Shown: positions 35,501-43,303, counted from the first letter of the stretch. The stretch is DNA of 58,817 bases from JACQFZ01 sp045810625 (GCA_045810625.1 JBJMVQ010000023.1:1-58817); one strand, 5' to 3'. The notes: generated by a model not told the origin, from the sequence alone. Program-made: numbers and translations.

Positions 35501-35769
35501 GTCTGATCGATGGCGATCGCGGGCGGGATGCCTTCGATCCGTTCGGCCGCCGGTTTGTCCATCCGCTCCAGGAACTGGCGTGCGTACGGCGAGAACGTCT
35601 CGACATAGCGCCGCTGGCCCTCGGCGTAGACGGTATCGAACGCGAGCGACGACTTGCCCGAACCGGATACGCCCGTGACGACGATCAGCTCGTTCAGCGG
35701 CAGTTCGAGATCGAGGCCCTTCAGATTGTTCTGGCGGGCGCCCTTGATAATGATTCGGTCGTGCGACAT
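29590..35769 (-). CDS. uvrA: Double-length excinuclease ABC subunit A (tandem UvrA) with in-frame repeat insertions
   Basis: A 2059-residue protein made of two complete UvrA units (about 1-990 and 1105-2059), the damage-recognition ATPase of nucleotide excision repair. It has four Walker A sites (GVSGSGKS/T), four LSGGE signatures (VQRINL, AQRLKL, AQRIRL, AQRIKL) and zinc-binding C-x2-C pairs in both halves. Double-length UvrA proteins of about 1900 residues are known in proteobacteria; this one is longer because the linker (about 997-1103) and a second site in the C-terminal unit (about 1344-1377, before FSTKRACPKCG) are built of repetitive elements that also occur outside genes. Both insertions keep the frame. 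ATG 35769; TATACT on the minus strand at 35799-35794 is a possible -10. Confidence 0.93.
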   Translation of the reverse strand: MSHDRIIIKGARQNNLKGLDLELPLNELIVVTGVSGSGKSSLAFDTVYAEGQRRYVETFSPYARQFLERMDKPAAERIEGIPPAIAIDQTNPVRTSRSTVGTMTELNDHLKLLYARAARLYCRGCGEEVRRDTPQTIVDGVLSRGKRGQSVLILFSVRVPENFSRDEIKSFLAQQGYTRIHRHEAARLDVIQDRVRIDAENRARIVEDLEKALKHGRGRVTIHPLDDAGQPAATWRFSSELHCADCDISYRDPIPNFFSFNSPIGACDTCRGFGRVIGVDYSLVIPDEAKTLKDGAIKPWQTASNSICQKDMMRFAKKRGVPVDVPWRDLPQKHRRWVIDGEGSSREGKWYGVERFFKWLESRAYKMHVRVLLSKYRAYTPCPACRGARLKPEALLWRLGTKEDADGVVAPERRFRPAESDFDDATLQKLPGITIHDLVSLPIERARTFFQTLHLPAPLDEATDLLLGEIRTRFGYLCEVGLGYLTLDRQSRTLSGGEVQRINLTTALGTSLVNTLFVLDEPSIGLHARDMKRVVQVLHKLRDAGNTLLVVEHDPQVMLAADRILDIGPGPGERGGKVVFFGRPDELRGSDTLTAQYLTGRKQIEESRTRPELPLPSSVMGENKKENFLEVLGAAENNLKNVDVRIPLHRFVCVTGVSGSGKSTLIRDVLYNAATKLKGRPKDAPGRHRALRGIEQIDDIVLVDQSPIGKTARSNPASYVGAWEAIRKLYAAEPLAQERGYTASTFSFNAGQGRCPTCTGSGFEHVEMQFLSDVYIRCPDCDGKRFRPEVLEVKLLPRTAASGRRSARDRAPKSVADVLAMTVSEATAFFADDPEVLRGLEPLAAVGLSYLKLGQPVPTLSGGEAQRLKLAGHLAAARDARPSSKRARNTDAPDNAAATRTRGLLFLFDEPTTGLHFDDIATLLKAFRRLIGEGHSLVVIEHNLDVIRAADWIIDLGPEGGDAGGEVVCVGTPDEVARHATSHTGKALREYESDMRRAASPPASPRDEGISVIPAPGARRATAPPSSFLPDRSRASTRSRDLSASLHVTAAGEGPLTPTPLPQAGEGTSVIPEPNALRATAPPSSFLPPQAGEGGEPNALRATSYDREICVHHAREHNLRNIEARIPRDRFTVITGVSGSGKSTLAFDILFNEGQRRYLESLNAYARSLVQPASRPDVDAIFGLPPTVAIEQRTSRGGRKSTVATLTEIYHFLRLLFVKLGTQHCPDCEIPIESQSADAIVARVLRDYRGRTVQVLAPLVVARKGYYTDLAKWAAAKGVEFLRVDGTPTPTANWPRLARFNEHNIELPVGEIAVTPKAEKQLRALIERALDLGKGIVKIAHASAAPSSPSLSPRSGDVQGRTKIAGDRKSRAIQRVGVEGRDSNAVRSSAEAVFSTKRACPKCGRGFPDLDPRLFSYNSKHGWCERCYGTGLMLRGFDAEQTGEEIWWNEWWEGVEHVCPACEGTRLNPTALAVRLENQSIGRSRRGAPRASCAPAPSTRPSVAPASRDAWTSVSIAQLAALSVEAAEQFFRRLKLSGRGAEIARDILPEIATRLAFLKEVGLGYLSLDRSAPTLSGGEAQRIRLAAQLGSNLRGVCYILDEPTIGLHHRDNLKLLDTLVRLQEKGNTVVVVEHDEETIRRAQHVIDLGPGAGKNGGRIVAEGTVSDVMRSRESMTGACLAQPLRHPLMPRRVWRAADPALEIEGARQHNLKDVDVPIPLGRLVCVTGVSGSGKSTLIRHVLHDNVRRLLAGHRGAAKPTLDGCAALRGYEQIKHVLEVDQTPIGKTPRSCPATYVGFWDAIRKLYAETTEARLRGYGPARFSFNVSGGRCEVCEGQGAQTIEMSFLPDVTVPCEACGGGRFNAETLAVRLRDKTIAEVLAMSVDEAVEFFKVYPRIHHALRLLQDVGLGYLTLGQASPTLSGGEAQRIKLVTELIKARTEDDPRSLRPGRFADSKGTLYLLDEPTIGLHMADVEKLIRVLHRLVAAGNSVVIIEHNLDVIAEADWVIDLGPEGGAGGGRVIACGTPEAVARAKHSHTGRALREFLAAHAAAESNPVTA
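31644..31706. repeat. Dispersed 63-bp element, copy inside uvrA
   Basis: Differs from the intergenic copy at 10489-10551 at only two of 63 positions. On the minus strand it is read as part of the coding frame (segment SGDVQGRTKIAGDRKSRAIQR). G-rich sequence (GGGGGGAGAGGGAGGGGG) follows directly on the plus strand. Confidence 0.88.
32462..32750. repeat. Composite repeat block forming the linker between the UvrA halves
   Basis: The block contains a perfect palindrome CCTTCCCCCGC-TT-GCGGGGGAAGG (32489-32512), a second hairpin CCCCTCTCCCGC-TT-GCGGGAGAGGGG (32570-32595), an inverted diverged copy of the 63-bp element (about 32621-32686), and a 64-bp direct repeat (32511-32574 and 32685-32748) with about seven mismatches. 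The whole block is translated in frame on the minus strand. Confidence 0.85.
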
Positions 35770-35985
35770 CGGATTCAGTGCGGGGAGGCACCTAGTATAA
35801 CTGCCCGGCTCTGATTCGACAGCCCGCCACGGGTCGGGCGCGCGGACGCCCGAGGAGTCTCGGAAGCGGGCCGCTTCCTGTCGTCCGGGCCGCCGAAACC
35901 ACCGGTTTTCGCAGGCCGGCTTGTCACGCCGGCGCCGAGTATCTCGTCTTAAGAGCGTCCGGTTTCATGACTTTGGAGATTCGCT

Positions 35986-36483
35986 ATGCAACAACGTATC
36001 GACTACAAGAACATCACACCCGGCGCGTATCAGGCGTTGGCGGGTCTCGAACGCTACGTGCGCGCTTCCGGCCTCGAGCGTTCGCTGCTCGAGCTGGTCA
36101 AGACGCGCGTCTCGCAGATCAACGGCTGCGCCCATTGCCTCGACATGCACACGAAGGACGCGCGCGCGGCCGGCGAGAGCGAACAACGGTTGTATGTCCT
36201 ACCCGCTTGGCGTGAGGCGCCGTTTTATACCGGGCGCGAGCGCGCCGCGCTGGCGTGGGCCGAAGCCCTAACGCTCATTTCGACGAACGCGATCTCCGAC
36301 GACCTCTACGCGGAGGTCCGCCGGCATTTCACCGAAAAGGAAATCGTCGATCTGACGCTCGCCGTCGTTGCCATCAACGGCTGGAACCGCGTGGTGGTTT
36401 CGTTCCGGATTCCGGCGGGAACCTATGAGCCGCCCGCCGCCGGCTCATCGGCCGCGTCGTCGGCGGCATCGTCGGGCTCTTGA
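35986..36483 (+). CDS. Carboxymuconolactone decarboxylase / AhpD-like peroxidase-family protein
   Basis: A 165-residue AhpD-fold protein with the redox motif E-x-x-K..INGCAHCLDMHTKDAR (C-x2-C-x3-H), typical of alkylhydroperoxidase-like CMD proteins that reduce peroxides. The start is ATG 35986. The last 18 residues are Ala/Ser-rich (PPAAGSSAASSAASSGS) and are encoded by the 61 bp that overlap the 3' end of the convergent M48 gene, so the tail may have arisen by read-through into it. Confidence 0.88.
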   Translation: MQQRIDYKNITPGAYQALAGLERYVRASGLERSLLELVKTRVSQINGCAHCLDMHTKDARAAGESEQRLYVLPAWREAPFYTGRERAALAWAEALTLISTNAISDDLYAEVRRHFTEKEIVDLTLAVVAINGWNRVVVSFRIPAGTYEPPAAGSSAASSAASSGS

Positions 36484-37523
36484 AGATCGGGGTGCTGACG
36501 CGCCGCGGCGCGTGCGCGGGCGATGCGATCCGCGGTTACCGGATGTGTCGAGAGGAAGGACAGGCGGCGTTCCGCCGCCGGATCGCGCGCCGCGCTCAGA
36601 CGCTCCATCATCGTGGCGAAATGCTCCGGCGAGACACGGCGGCGTACCAGTAAATCGAACGCGTAGGCATCGGCTTCGGCTTCGAAGGCGCGCGAGTAAT
36701 TCGCTTGTGCCAGGAGCGCGGGCAAACCGCTCACCGCGGCGGTGAACGTCGACGCGTCGCTCGTCAGTGTCGCTACGACGACGGCGACGGCGGAGTCTTG
36801 CAGGATATGGCGCAGCGCGTGGCGCTTTTCGACATGCCCGATCTCGTGCGCCAGCACCGCTTGAATTTCCTCGGTCGTGTCGGCGAGCTCGATCATCTGA
36901 TCGGTGATGACGATCGTACCGCCCGGGAGCGCGAAGGCGTTCGCGCCAATCGCCGGGGCGTTGCGGAACTCCAGTCGCAGGTTCGGCGCAACGGGCAGTT
37001 CCTCCGTCAGCCGTGCGAATCCCGCGCGCAGCTCGTCTTGTTCCTCGGCCGCCAGCTCGGTCGGGTGGAACCATTCGTGCTCGTCGAGCCAGCTGAGCGC
37101 GTGCTCGCCGAGCGTGCGCTCATATTCGATCGGAACCTCCGCCGCGATGCGCTCCGCGGCCGCGGGCAGGCCGTAAAAGTAACCGGCGGCCAGTCCGCCG
37201 AGGACAATCGCGATGCAGGCGACGGCGACCTGCCAGCGGCTTTCGAGCCAGGCGACGACGCCCTCGGTCCTTCCCTCCTGCGGGAACCGATCGAGCAGTG
37301 GCTGATCGACGCACTGGAGCTGCGTGCCGTCCGGCAGTCCCACGAAGCGATTGGCTTTGCCGACGCGTGGCGACACGCGCAACTTATTGGTCGGATACGT
37401 TTGCGCGAGCGTGGACCCGATGACCTTGACCGTCGCGCCGGACCAGATCAGCGTGGCCGGGAGACCTTGCGGCGTGCGGCCATCGTAGAACATGCCGCGG
37501 AGGGTGTTCGGTGCCGCGCTCAT
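36423..37523 (-). CDS. M48 family metalloprotease, membrane-anchored
   Basis: A 366-residue protein with an N-terminal cytoplasmic segment, a transmembrane helix (about 100-122, VAVACIAIVLGGLAAGYFYGL), and a periplasmic M48 peptidase domain: HEIGHVEKRHALRH (HExxH) and EAEADAYAFDLL for the third zinc ligand. ATG 37523 overlaps the stop of the upstream DUF898 gene by four bases (ATGA), so translation is coupled. The much longer frame reaching 38219 is a shadow of the DUF898 gene. Its 3' end overlaps the convergent AhpD-like gene by 61 bp. Confidence 0.9.
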   Translation of the reverse strand: MSAAPNTLRGMFYDGRTPQGLPATLIWSGATVKVIGSTLAQTYPTNKLRVSPRVGKANRFVGLPDGTQLQCVDQPLLDRFPQEGRTEGVVAWLESRWQVAVACIAIVLGGLAAGYFYGLPAAAERIAAEVPIEYERTLGEHALSWLDEHEWFHPTELAAEEQDELRAGFARLTEELPVAPNLRLEFRNAPAIGANAFALPGGTIVITDQMIELADTTEEIQAVLAHEIGHVEKRHALRHILQDSAVAVVVATLTSDASTFTAAVSGLPALLAQANYSRAFEAEADAYAFDLLVRRRVSPEHFATMMERLSAARDPAAERRLSFLSTHPVTADRIARARAAARQHPDLQEPDDAADDAADEPAAGGS

Positions 37524-38581
37524 ACGGAAAGATCGAAGTCGAAGAATTCGCCGACTTCGGCCGCGACCGCCTGTACGGTCGCGCCGCTTGCGCCCTGAAA
37601 CTCCTCGATGTTGCCGTCGAGTGTGACGGTCAGATGGGCGGCGCGGTACTGATGTATCCGGACCGTCGCCCAAGGTATCAGCAAGCCGGCCGAGAGCAGG
37701 ATGGCGATGATGTTGCTCACGTACAGACCGAGCAGTCCGCGCGCGCGCAACCGCGATTCGAAGCGCAGCGGGCCGAGCAAAGTGTGGTTCCACACGAGAT
37801 TCGTGACGTGTGCCCGTAGGTAGGCGAACATCGCGATGTACATCACGTAAATGCCGGCCGTGAAGACCACGACATAAAACATTTTGCCGCCGCCTCCCGC
37901 GACCACGAGCGCCGAAAGGCCGCCCAGCGCCACGGCGCCGAAAACGAACAGAAGGCTGGCAAGCATGTACGTGCGGAAGTACCGCCCGCCGCTCGCATTG
38001 AACTCTCCGTGCACGCCGCCGTAGCTCAAGCGCGTCAGCTGATACCGTTTGAGTCGTTGCTGCCACCAGGAAAAACCGATGCCGAAAGTGACGAGCGTCA
38101 CGAGCAGCCAGCCGTAGAGCACCTTGGCGGCGCTCCAGTAGGTGCCGCCGAAGCGAAACGTAATGTTGCGATAGGCCGAATAGCGCGCGTTGAACGCGGC
38201 CGAGCGCACCAGCACCCACGGCGCGAGCACGAACGCCAGCACGCCGACGACCGGGAGCAGCTCGATCACGTAATGGGTACCGACGTACCAGAGGCCGAAG
38301 AGGGCGGTCGCGACGATACGGCCTTTTAGAATCGGAATCGGCTGCCCGAGGTACTGAAACGGCGTGCCGTCGAGCACGGTGTGGGAGTAGAAGTAGCGCT
38401 TCTTCCGTACTTTGGCCCAGGCGGAGAAGATGCCGAACGTGAGCAGCGTGAGACAGACGTTGACGATCCAGATGCGGAAATAGTCCACCGCCGAACCCGT
38501 AAAGCGGAGCGGCAGCTCGCGCGGGGACGGGTCCGCGGGTTTGGGCGGTACGGCGATGGAAACGGCGGTGGTCGCGCTCAT
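37520..38581 (-). CDS. DUF898 / YjgN-family membrane protein
   Basis: A 353-residue inner-membrane protein with about six hydrophobic helices and the family pattern of repeated F-W/Y-x-K/R-x-K-R-x-Y stretches (FGIFSAWAKVRKKRYFYSHTVLDG, FGIGFSWWQQRLKRYQLTR). The function is unknown. It is followed by, and overlaps by four bases, an M48 protease, a pairing commonly seen for this family in proteobacteria. ATG 38581 is chosen over a longer frame reaching 38911 that lies inside the putA end. Confidence 0.87.
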   Translation of the reverse strand: MSATTAVSIAVPPKPADPSPRELPLRFTGSAVDYFRIWIVNVCLTLLTFGIFSAWAKVRKKRYFYSHTVLDGTPFQYLGQPIPILKGRIVATALFGLWYVGTHYVIELLPVVGVLAFVLAPWVLVRSAAFNARYSAYRNITFRFGGTYWSAAKVLYGWLLVTLVTFGIGFSWWQQRLKRYQLTRLSYGGVHGEFNASGGRYFRTYMLASLLFVFGAVALGGLSALVVAGGGGKMFYVVVFTAGIYVMYIAMFAYLRAHVTNLVWNHTLLGPLRFESRLRARGLLGLYVSNIIAILLSAGLLIPWATVRIHQYRAAHLTVTLDGNIEEFQGASGATVQAVAAEVGEFFDFDLSV

Positions 38582-38685
38582 CAACCGAAGTCTAGCCGGC
38601 GTTTCGCCGGGTAGCCGTCGGCTCGGGGCGGACTCCTTTAATAAGGCGTCCGGCCCGGTTCTGCAGCCCGATTCGAGCCTGATTC

Positions 38686-41600
38686 TCAGTCCTGAAGCGA
38701 CAAAAGCGGCCCGTTTCCGCCGATCGCGGTGGTATTGATGCTCACCGTCCGCTCGGTCGCGAAGCGGTGCAGGTAGTGCGGTCCGCCGGCTTTCGGCCCG
38801 GTGCCGGATAGCCCTTCGCCGCCAAAAGGCTGCACGCCGACCACGGCGCCGATGATATTGCGATTGACGTAGAGATTGCCGACGCGCGCCCGCCGACGCA
38901 CATGCTCCCATGTGGCCTCAATGCGGCTATGGACGCCGAGCGTGAGCCCGTAGCCGGTGGCGTTGACGGCGTCGATCACGCGGTCGAGCTGGCCGGCGTC
39001 GTAGCGGATGACGTGCAGTATCGGGCCGAACACTTCGTGGGTCAGCCGGTCGAGGCGCTCGATCTCGAAGATATGCGGCGCGAAGAAACTGCCGCGTTCG
39101 GCTTCTGCGGGCAGGGGGAGCGTGCGCAGCAACTTCGCTTCGCGCCGCATGCGCTGCACGTGCGGTTCGAGCCCGGCCGCCGCCGCCCGATCGATCACGG
39201 GACCGATGTCGGTCGAAAGGTGCATCGGATCGCCGATTCGCAGCTCCTCCATCGCGTCGCAAAGTAGTTGCACGACCCGCGGCGCGATCTCGCGCTGCAC
39301 GAAGAGGACCCGCAGCGCCGAGCAGCGCTGGCCGGCGCTGTTGAACGCCGACACGAGCACGTCGGGTACGAGCTGTTCCGGGAGGGCAGAGCTGTCCGCG
39401 ATCAGCGCATTCTGGCCGCCGGTTTCGGCGATGAAGGAAACGATCGCGGCGCGCCGGCGTGCGAGGCGTGCTTCGATTCCCCAGGCGGTGTCGGTCGAGC
39501 CGGTGAAGGCGATGCCGGCGAGACGCGGATCGGCGGCGATCGCGTCGCCGAGGACGGCGCCGCTGCCCGGAAGAAAATGCAGCACCTCGCCGGGAATGCC
39601 GGCACGGTGCAGCAGCTCGACGACGAGCGCGCCGCAGAGCGGCGTCTGGCGCGCCGGTTTGGCGATAACGCTGTTGCCGGCGGCGAGCGCGGCGGCGATC
39701 TGGCCCGTGTAGATCGCCGCCGGAAAATTCCACGGGCTGATGCAGGCATAGACGCCGCGGCCGCGTAAGTAAATCCGATTCGACTCGCCCGTCGGGCCCG
39801 TAAGCTCGCGGCCGTCGGCGAACTCGCGGCGCGCGCGCAACGCGTAGTAGCGGCAGGCATCGGCGGCCTCGCGGACTTCAGCGACGGCGTCCGCGACGGT
39901 GCGGCCGCCTTCGCGCACGATGCGCGCGATCAGATCGGCGTGCTGTTCTTCTATTAATTCTGCCGCGCGTTCCAGGCAAGCTGCCCGTTCGTTCGCCGGC
40001 TGCTGGTCCCACTCGGGTTGCGCCTGCGCCGCGATCGCAAATGCGTCGGCGACATGCTTGGCGTCCGCCTCGATGACTTCACCGATCGTTTGCGTGTTAT
40101 CCGCGGGATTGGCGCTCGCGCGCGCTGGACCGTCGACGACTTTGCCGCCGACGATGGGCGCCGCATGCCACGACGCGGCGCTCGCGCGCTCCAGCGCCGT
40201 GTCGAGCGCGGGCAACGCTTCGGGATCGCTCAGATCGGTGCCGCGACTGTTTCGTCGCTCGCCGCCGTAGAGATGCACCGGCAGCGGAATGCGCGGATGC
40301 GGCGCCGCGTCGACCGCCTCGATTACGGCGATGGGATCGACGACGAGGCGTTCGATCGGGAGATGCGCATCGGCGAGCTGATTCACGAACGAGGTGTTGG
40401 CGCCGTTCTCGAGCAGCCGGCGCACGAGATAGGGCAGCAAGACCTCGTGGCTGCCGACGGGAGCGTACACGCGGCACGGCACGTTCACGCCTTCTTCCGC
40501 CAGCGCCTCATAAAGCGCCGCGCCCATTCCGTGCAGACGTTGAAATTCGAAGCGTTGATCGCGTGCCGCGGAAAGAATGTAGGAAACGGTGTACGCGTTG
40601 TGCGTCGCGAACTGACAGAAGAACGTGTCGTTCTGTGCGAGCATGTGGCGCGCGCAGGCCAGATAGCTGACGTCCGTCGCGTGCTTGCGCGTGAAAACCG
40701 GATAGCCGTCGAGCCCCAGTTGCTGCGCGCGTTTGATCTCGCTGTCCCAGTACGCGCCCTTTACCAGCCGTACGGGCATGCGTCGGCCTTCACGGCGCAT
40801 GATGGCGGCGAGCCATTCGAGCACGGCGAGAGCGCGTTTTTGGTACGCCTGGACCGCCATACCGATGCCGTCCCATCCGCGCAGGCTCGGATCGCGGATC
40901 ACGGCTTCGAAGATGTCGAGCGAAAGCTCGAGGCGGTCGGATTCTTCGGCGTCGAGCGTTATGCTGATGCCGGCCGCGCGCGCGGTTTGGGCGAGGGCGA
41001 GGATGCGAGGCGCAAGCTCATCCAACACGCGCGCGCGTTGCGCGTATTCGTAACGCGGATGCAGCGCGGACAGTTTGACCGAGATGTCGGAGCGATCGAA
41101 CACGGGACCGGGGGACGCGGACGTGGCGCCAATCGCGCGGATGGCGTCGCGGTATGCCTTGAAATAGCGTTCGACGTCGGCCGCGGAGCGCGCGGCTTCA
41201 CCGAGGCAATCGAACGAATAGCGAACGCCGTCACGCACAGCCGAACGTCGCAGCGCATCCTCGATGCTACTGCCCGCGACGAAATGATCGGCGAGCACAC
41301 TCATCGCGCGCGCGATGGCGACGCGGGCGATCTTTTCACCGGTACGTGCGACCAGTCGCTCCAAGATTCCGGCCGGCCGGCGCTGCGGATCGCTTTCGTC
41401 CAGCGTGACGATGCGCCCGCTCAGGATGAGTCCCCAGGTCGACGCGTTGACGAGGAGCGAGTGGCTCTGCCCCAGGTGCTCGCTCCAGCGCCCGCGCGCG
41501 AGCTTGTCGCGAATCAGTGCTTCCTGGGTGGCGGTGTCGGGTATACGGAGCAGCGCCTCGGCGAGACACATGAGCAGCACGCCTTCCTCGGATGCGAGGT

Positions 41601-41814
41601 CGTACTCCTGCATGAACGCCTCGATGCCGCTGTGCGATTGGAGCAGCGCGCGGGCGCGTGCGGCGCGGCGGCGTGCCTGCTGTAGCACGCGTTCCTGTTC
41701 GGTGGCAGGAAGCCGCGCCCGCGGCAATAGCGCAAGTAGCAGCGCGCGCTCGTCGGAGCGATGCGCGGCGCGTAGCGCGTCGCGCGATGTATCGGGCTCG
41801 AGATCGAAAATCAT
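38686..41814 (-). CDS. putA: Bifunctional proline dehydrogenase / L-glutamate-gamma-semialdehyde dehydrogenase (PutA without DNA-binding domain)
   Basis: A 1042-residue flavoenzyme that oxidises proline to glutamate in two steps, with FAD then NAD. The proline dehydrogenase barrel (about 170-460) includes RLVKGAYWDSEIKRAQ and QFATHNAYTVSYIL; the aldehyde dehydrogenase part has ETGGQNALI and the catalytic cysteine in NSAGQRCSALRVLF. There is no N-terminal ribbon-helix-helix domain, so this is the short, non-regulatory type and some other regulator must act. ATG 41814 (MIFDLEPDTSR) is preferred to an in-frame ATG at 41979, which would overlap the start of the divergent methyltransferase gene. 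Confidence 0.94.
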   Translation of the reverse strand: MIFDLEPDTSRDALRAAHRSDERALLLALLPRARLPATEQERVLQQARRRAARARALLQSHSGIEAFMQEYDLASEEGVLLMCLAEALLRIPDTATQEALIRDKLARGRWSEHLGQSHSLLVNASTWGLILSGRIVTLDESDPQRRPAGILERLVARTGEKIARVAIARAMSVLADHFVAGSSIEDALRRSAVRDGVRYSFDCLGEAARSAADVERYFKAYRDAIRAIGATSASPGPVFDRSDISVKLSALHPRYEYAQRARVLDELAPRILALAQTARAAGISITLDAEESDRLELSLDIFEAVIRDPSLRGWDGIGMAVQAYQKRALAVLEWLAAIMRREGRRMPVRLVKGAYWDSEIKRAQQLGLDGYPVFTRKHATDVSYLACARHMLAQNDTFFCQFATHNAYTVSYILSAARDQRFEFQRLHGMGAALYEALAEEGVNVPCRVYAPVGSHEVLLPYLVRRLLENGANTSFVNQLADAHLPIERLVVDPIAVIEAVDAAPHPRIPLPVHLYGGERRNSRGTDLSDPEALPALDTALERASAASWHAAPIVGGKVVDGPARASANPADNTQTIGEVIEADAKHVADAFAIAAQAQPEWDQQPANERAACLERAAELIEEQHADLIARIVREGGRTVADAVAEVREAADACRYYALRARREFADGRELTGPTGESNRIYLRGRGVYACISPWNFPAAIYTGQIAAALAAGNSVIAKPARQTPLCGALVVELLHRAGIPGEVLHFLPGSGAVLGDAIAADPRLAGIAFTGSTDTAWGIEARLARRRAAIVSFIAETGGQNALIADSSALPEQLVPDVLVSAFNSAGQRCSALRVLFVQREIAPRVVQLLCDAMEELRIGDPMHLSTDIGPVIDRAAAAGLEPHVQRMRREAKLLRTLPLPAEAERGSFFAPHIFEIERLDRLTHEVFGPILHVIRYDAGQLDRVIDAVNATGYGLTLGVHSRIEATWEHVRRRARVGNLYVNRNIIGAVVGVQPFGGEGLSGTGPKAGGPHYLHRFATERTVSINTTAIGGNGPLLSLQD

Positions 41815-41925
41815 GCGGCCGTCTTTCCCTGGCGTGTAATCCTCGGCCAGAATTCGCGCCCACGACAAGCGAAGGGCGCAGCCGCAGTATAGCGATCCGG
41901 GCACGAATCGGGCAGCATTGCGTCC

Positions 41926-42594
41926 GTGGACCGCGATTTTTGGCAAGAGCGCTGGGAGAAGAACGAGCTTGGTTTTCACCAGCAGGAGATCAACGCCTCG
42001 CTGCGTGCATATTGGCCGCGACTCGGCGTGCCGCGTGACGCGACGGTTTTCGTGCCGCTATGCGGCAAGAGCCGCGATATGATCTGGCTGCGCGAGCAAG
42101 GGCATCGCGTGCTGGGCATCGAGCTGATCTCGATCGCTGTGCGGGATTTTTTTGCGGAGAACGGCATGACTCCGAACGTCGCGGCGCAACCGCCGTTCGA
42201 GCGCTGGGAGGCGGACGGTATCACCATATTCTGCGGCGACTTCTTCGCGCTCGCGCCCGCGGATCTCGCGGACGTCGCGGTGGTGTACGATCGGGCCGCG
42301 CTCATCGCGCTGCCGCCGGCGATGCGTCGCGAGTACGTCGCCAAGCTCGCCGCAATTCTCCCGCGCGCCGCGGAGACGCTGTTGATCACCGTCACGTATC
42401 CGCAAGAACAGATGCCCGGCCCGCCGTTTTCAGTTCCCGAGCACGAAGTGCGCGCGCTGTACGCACATTATTTCGAGGTGGTGCGGCTGCACACGCAGGA
42501 CATCTTGCGTAAGGATTCGCCGTTCCGGGCGCGCGGCCTGACCGAGCTGACCGCGCAGGTGTATCGCGTGCGTCGCGCCGCGCGCCCGCGCTAG
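41926..42594 (+). CDS. tpm: Thiopurine S-methyltransferase
   Basis: A 222-residue SAM-dependent methyltransferase of the bacterial TPMT family, which methylates thiopurines and, in some bacteria, selenium or tellurium compounds. Diagnostic stretches are FWQERWEKNELGFHQQEIN, VFVPLCGKSRDMIWLREQGHRVLGIEL and VYDRAALIALPPAMR. The start is GTG 41926. A TATAGC -10-like box stands at about 41889-41894, overlapping the divergent putA leader. The alkA-like gene begins 16 bases downstream. Confidence 0.93.
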   Translation: MDRDFWQERWEKNELGFHQQEINASLRAYWPRLGVPRDATVFVPLCGKSRDMIWLREQGHRVLGIELISIAVRDFFAENGMTPNVAAQPPFERWEADGITIFCGDFFALAPADLADVAVVYDRAALIALPPAMRREYVAKLAAILPRAAETLLITVTYPQEQMPGPPFSVPEHEVRALYAHYFEVVRLHTQDILRKDSPFRARGLTELTAQVYRVRRAARPR

Positions 42595-42610
42595 ATCCGC
42601 TCTGATTCCC

Positions 42611-43267
42611 GTGACACCCCGAGTACATCGACATTTCATCAGCACGGCGCGGCGCGTCTCGCCGCCCTTGTACGCGGCCATCGTGCAAATCGGGCGTCTC
42701 GAAATGCCCGACCGACGCGGCCGCGGTTTCGCGTGGTTCCTGGCGCGCGTCATCGTCGGGCAGCAACTCTCGACGTCCGCGGCGAGGAGCATTTGGGCGC
42801 GTGTCGAAATCGCGGTGAAGGCGAACGGCGGCTCGGTGCCCGAATGCTTTACCGGGAAAAACGCGCGCGTCCTGCGGGCCTGCGGGCTTTCTCAAAACAA
42901 GGTGAAAGCGCTCATCGCCATTCGCGAGGCGCATGCCGCGGGATTGCTTTCGGTGCAACGCTTGCGCCGAATGACACACGCCGAGCGGTCGGTGCATCTG
43001 ACCGCGATCTGGGGCGTCGGGCAATGGACCGCCGACATGGCGTCGATTTTTTATTTTCGTGACGTCGACGTCTGGCCCCAGGGCGACCTCGGCGTTTATC
43101 GCGGATTGGAACGAGTGACCGGCAAGCGTTCGCGGCGCACGTTGCTGAAGATCGCGAACGCGTTCGCTCCTTATCGTTCTTTTCTCGCGCTGTACATGTG
43201 GCGCGTGCTCGACGGAACGGTGGAAGGCACACCCAAGGCTACGTCCGGCTCCAAACAGCCTGTTTAG
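42611..43267 (+). CDS. DNA-3-methyladenine glycosylase (AlkA-like HhH-GPD)
   Basis: A 218-residue base-excision repair glycosylase for alkylated purines. The helix-hairpin-helix LTAIWGVGQWTADMASIFY is followed by the catalytic aspartate D159 in WPQGDLGVYRGL. It lacks the N-terminal AlkA domain, so it belongs to the short form common in bacteria. The start is GTG 42611, 16 bases after the methyltransferase stop, probably the same operon. Confidence 0.88.
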   Translation: MTPRVHRHFISTARRVSPPLYAAIVQIGRLEMPDRRGRGFAWFLARVIVGQQLSTSAARSIWARVEIAVKANGGSVPECFTGKNARVLRACGLSQNKVKALIAIREAHAAGLLSVQRLRRMTHAERSVHLTAIWGVGQWTADMASIFYFRDVDVWPQGDLGVYRGLERVTGKRSRRTLLKIANAFAPYRSFLALYMWRVLDGTVEGTPKATSGSKQPV

Positions 43268-43303
43268 CTCGGTTGCGTCTGCGCGCGCTTTGACAGCTGC
43301 GCC

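Noticed and set aside
29590..35769. Interpretation of uvrA as two genes joined by a sequencing error
   Set aside because: Double-length UvrA proteins are known, the frame is open over the whole linker, and both ends fit one gene; a missed stop is still possible but not favoured.
34052..35814. Two long frames (567 and 579 residues) overlapping the 5' half of uvrA
   Set aside because: They are out-of-frame or antisense readings of UvrA, with Arg/Ala-rich composition and no family features.
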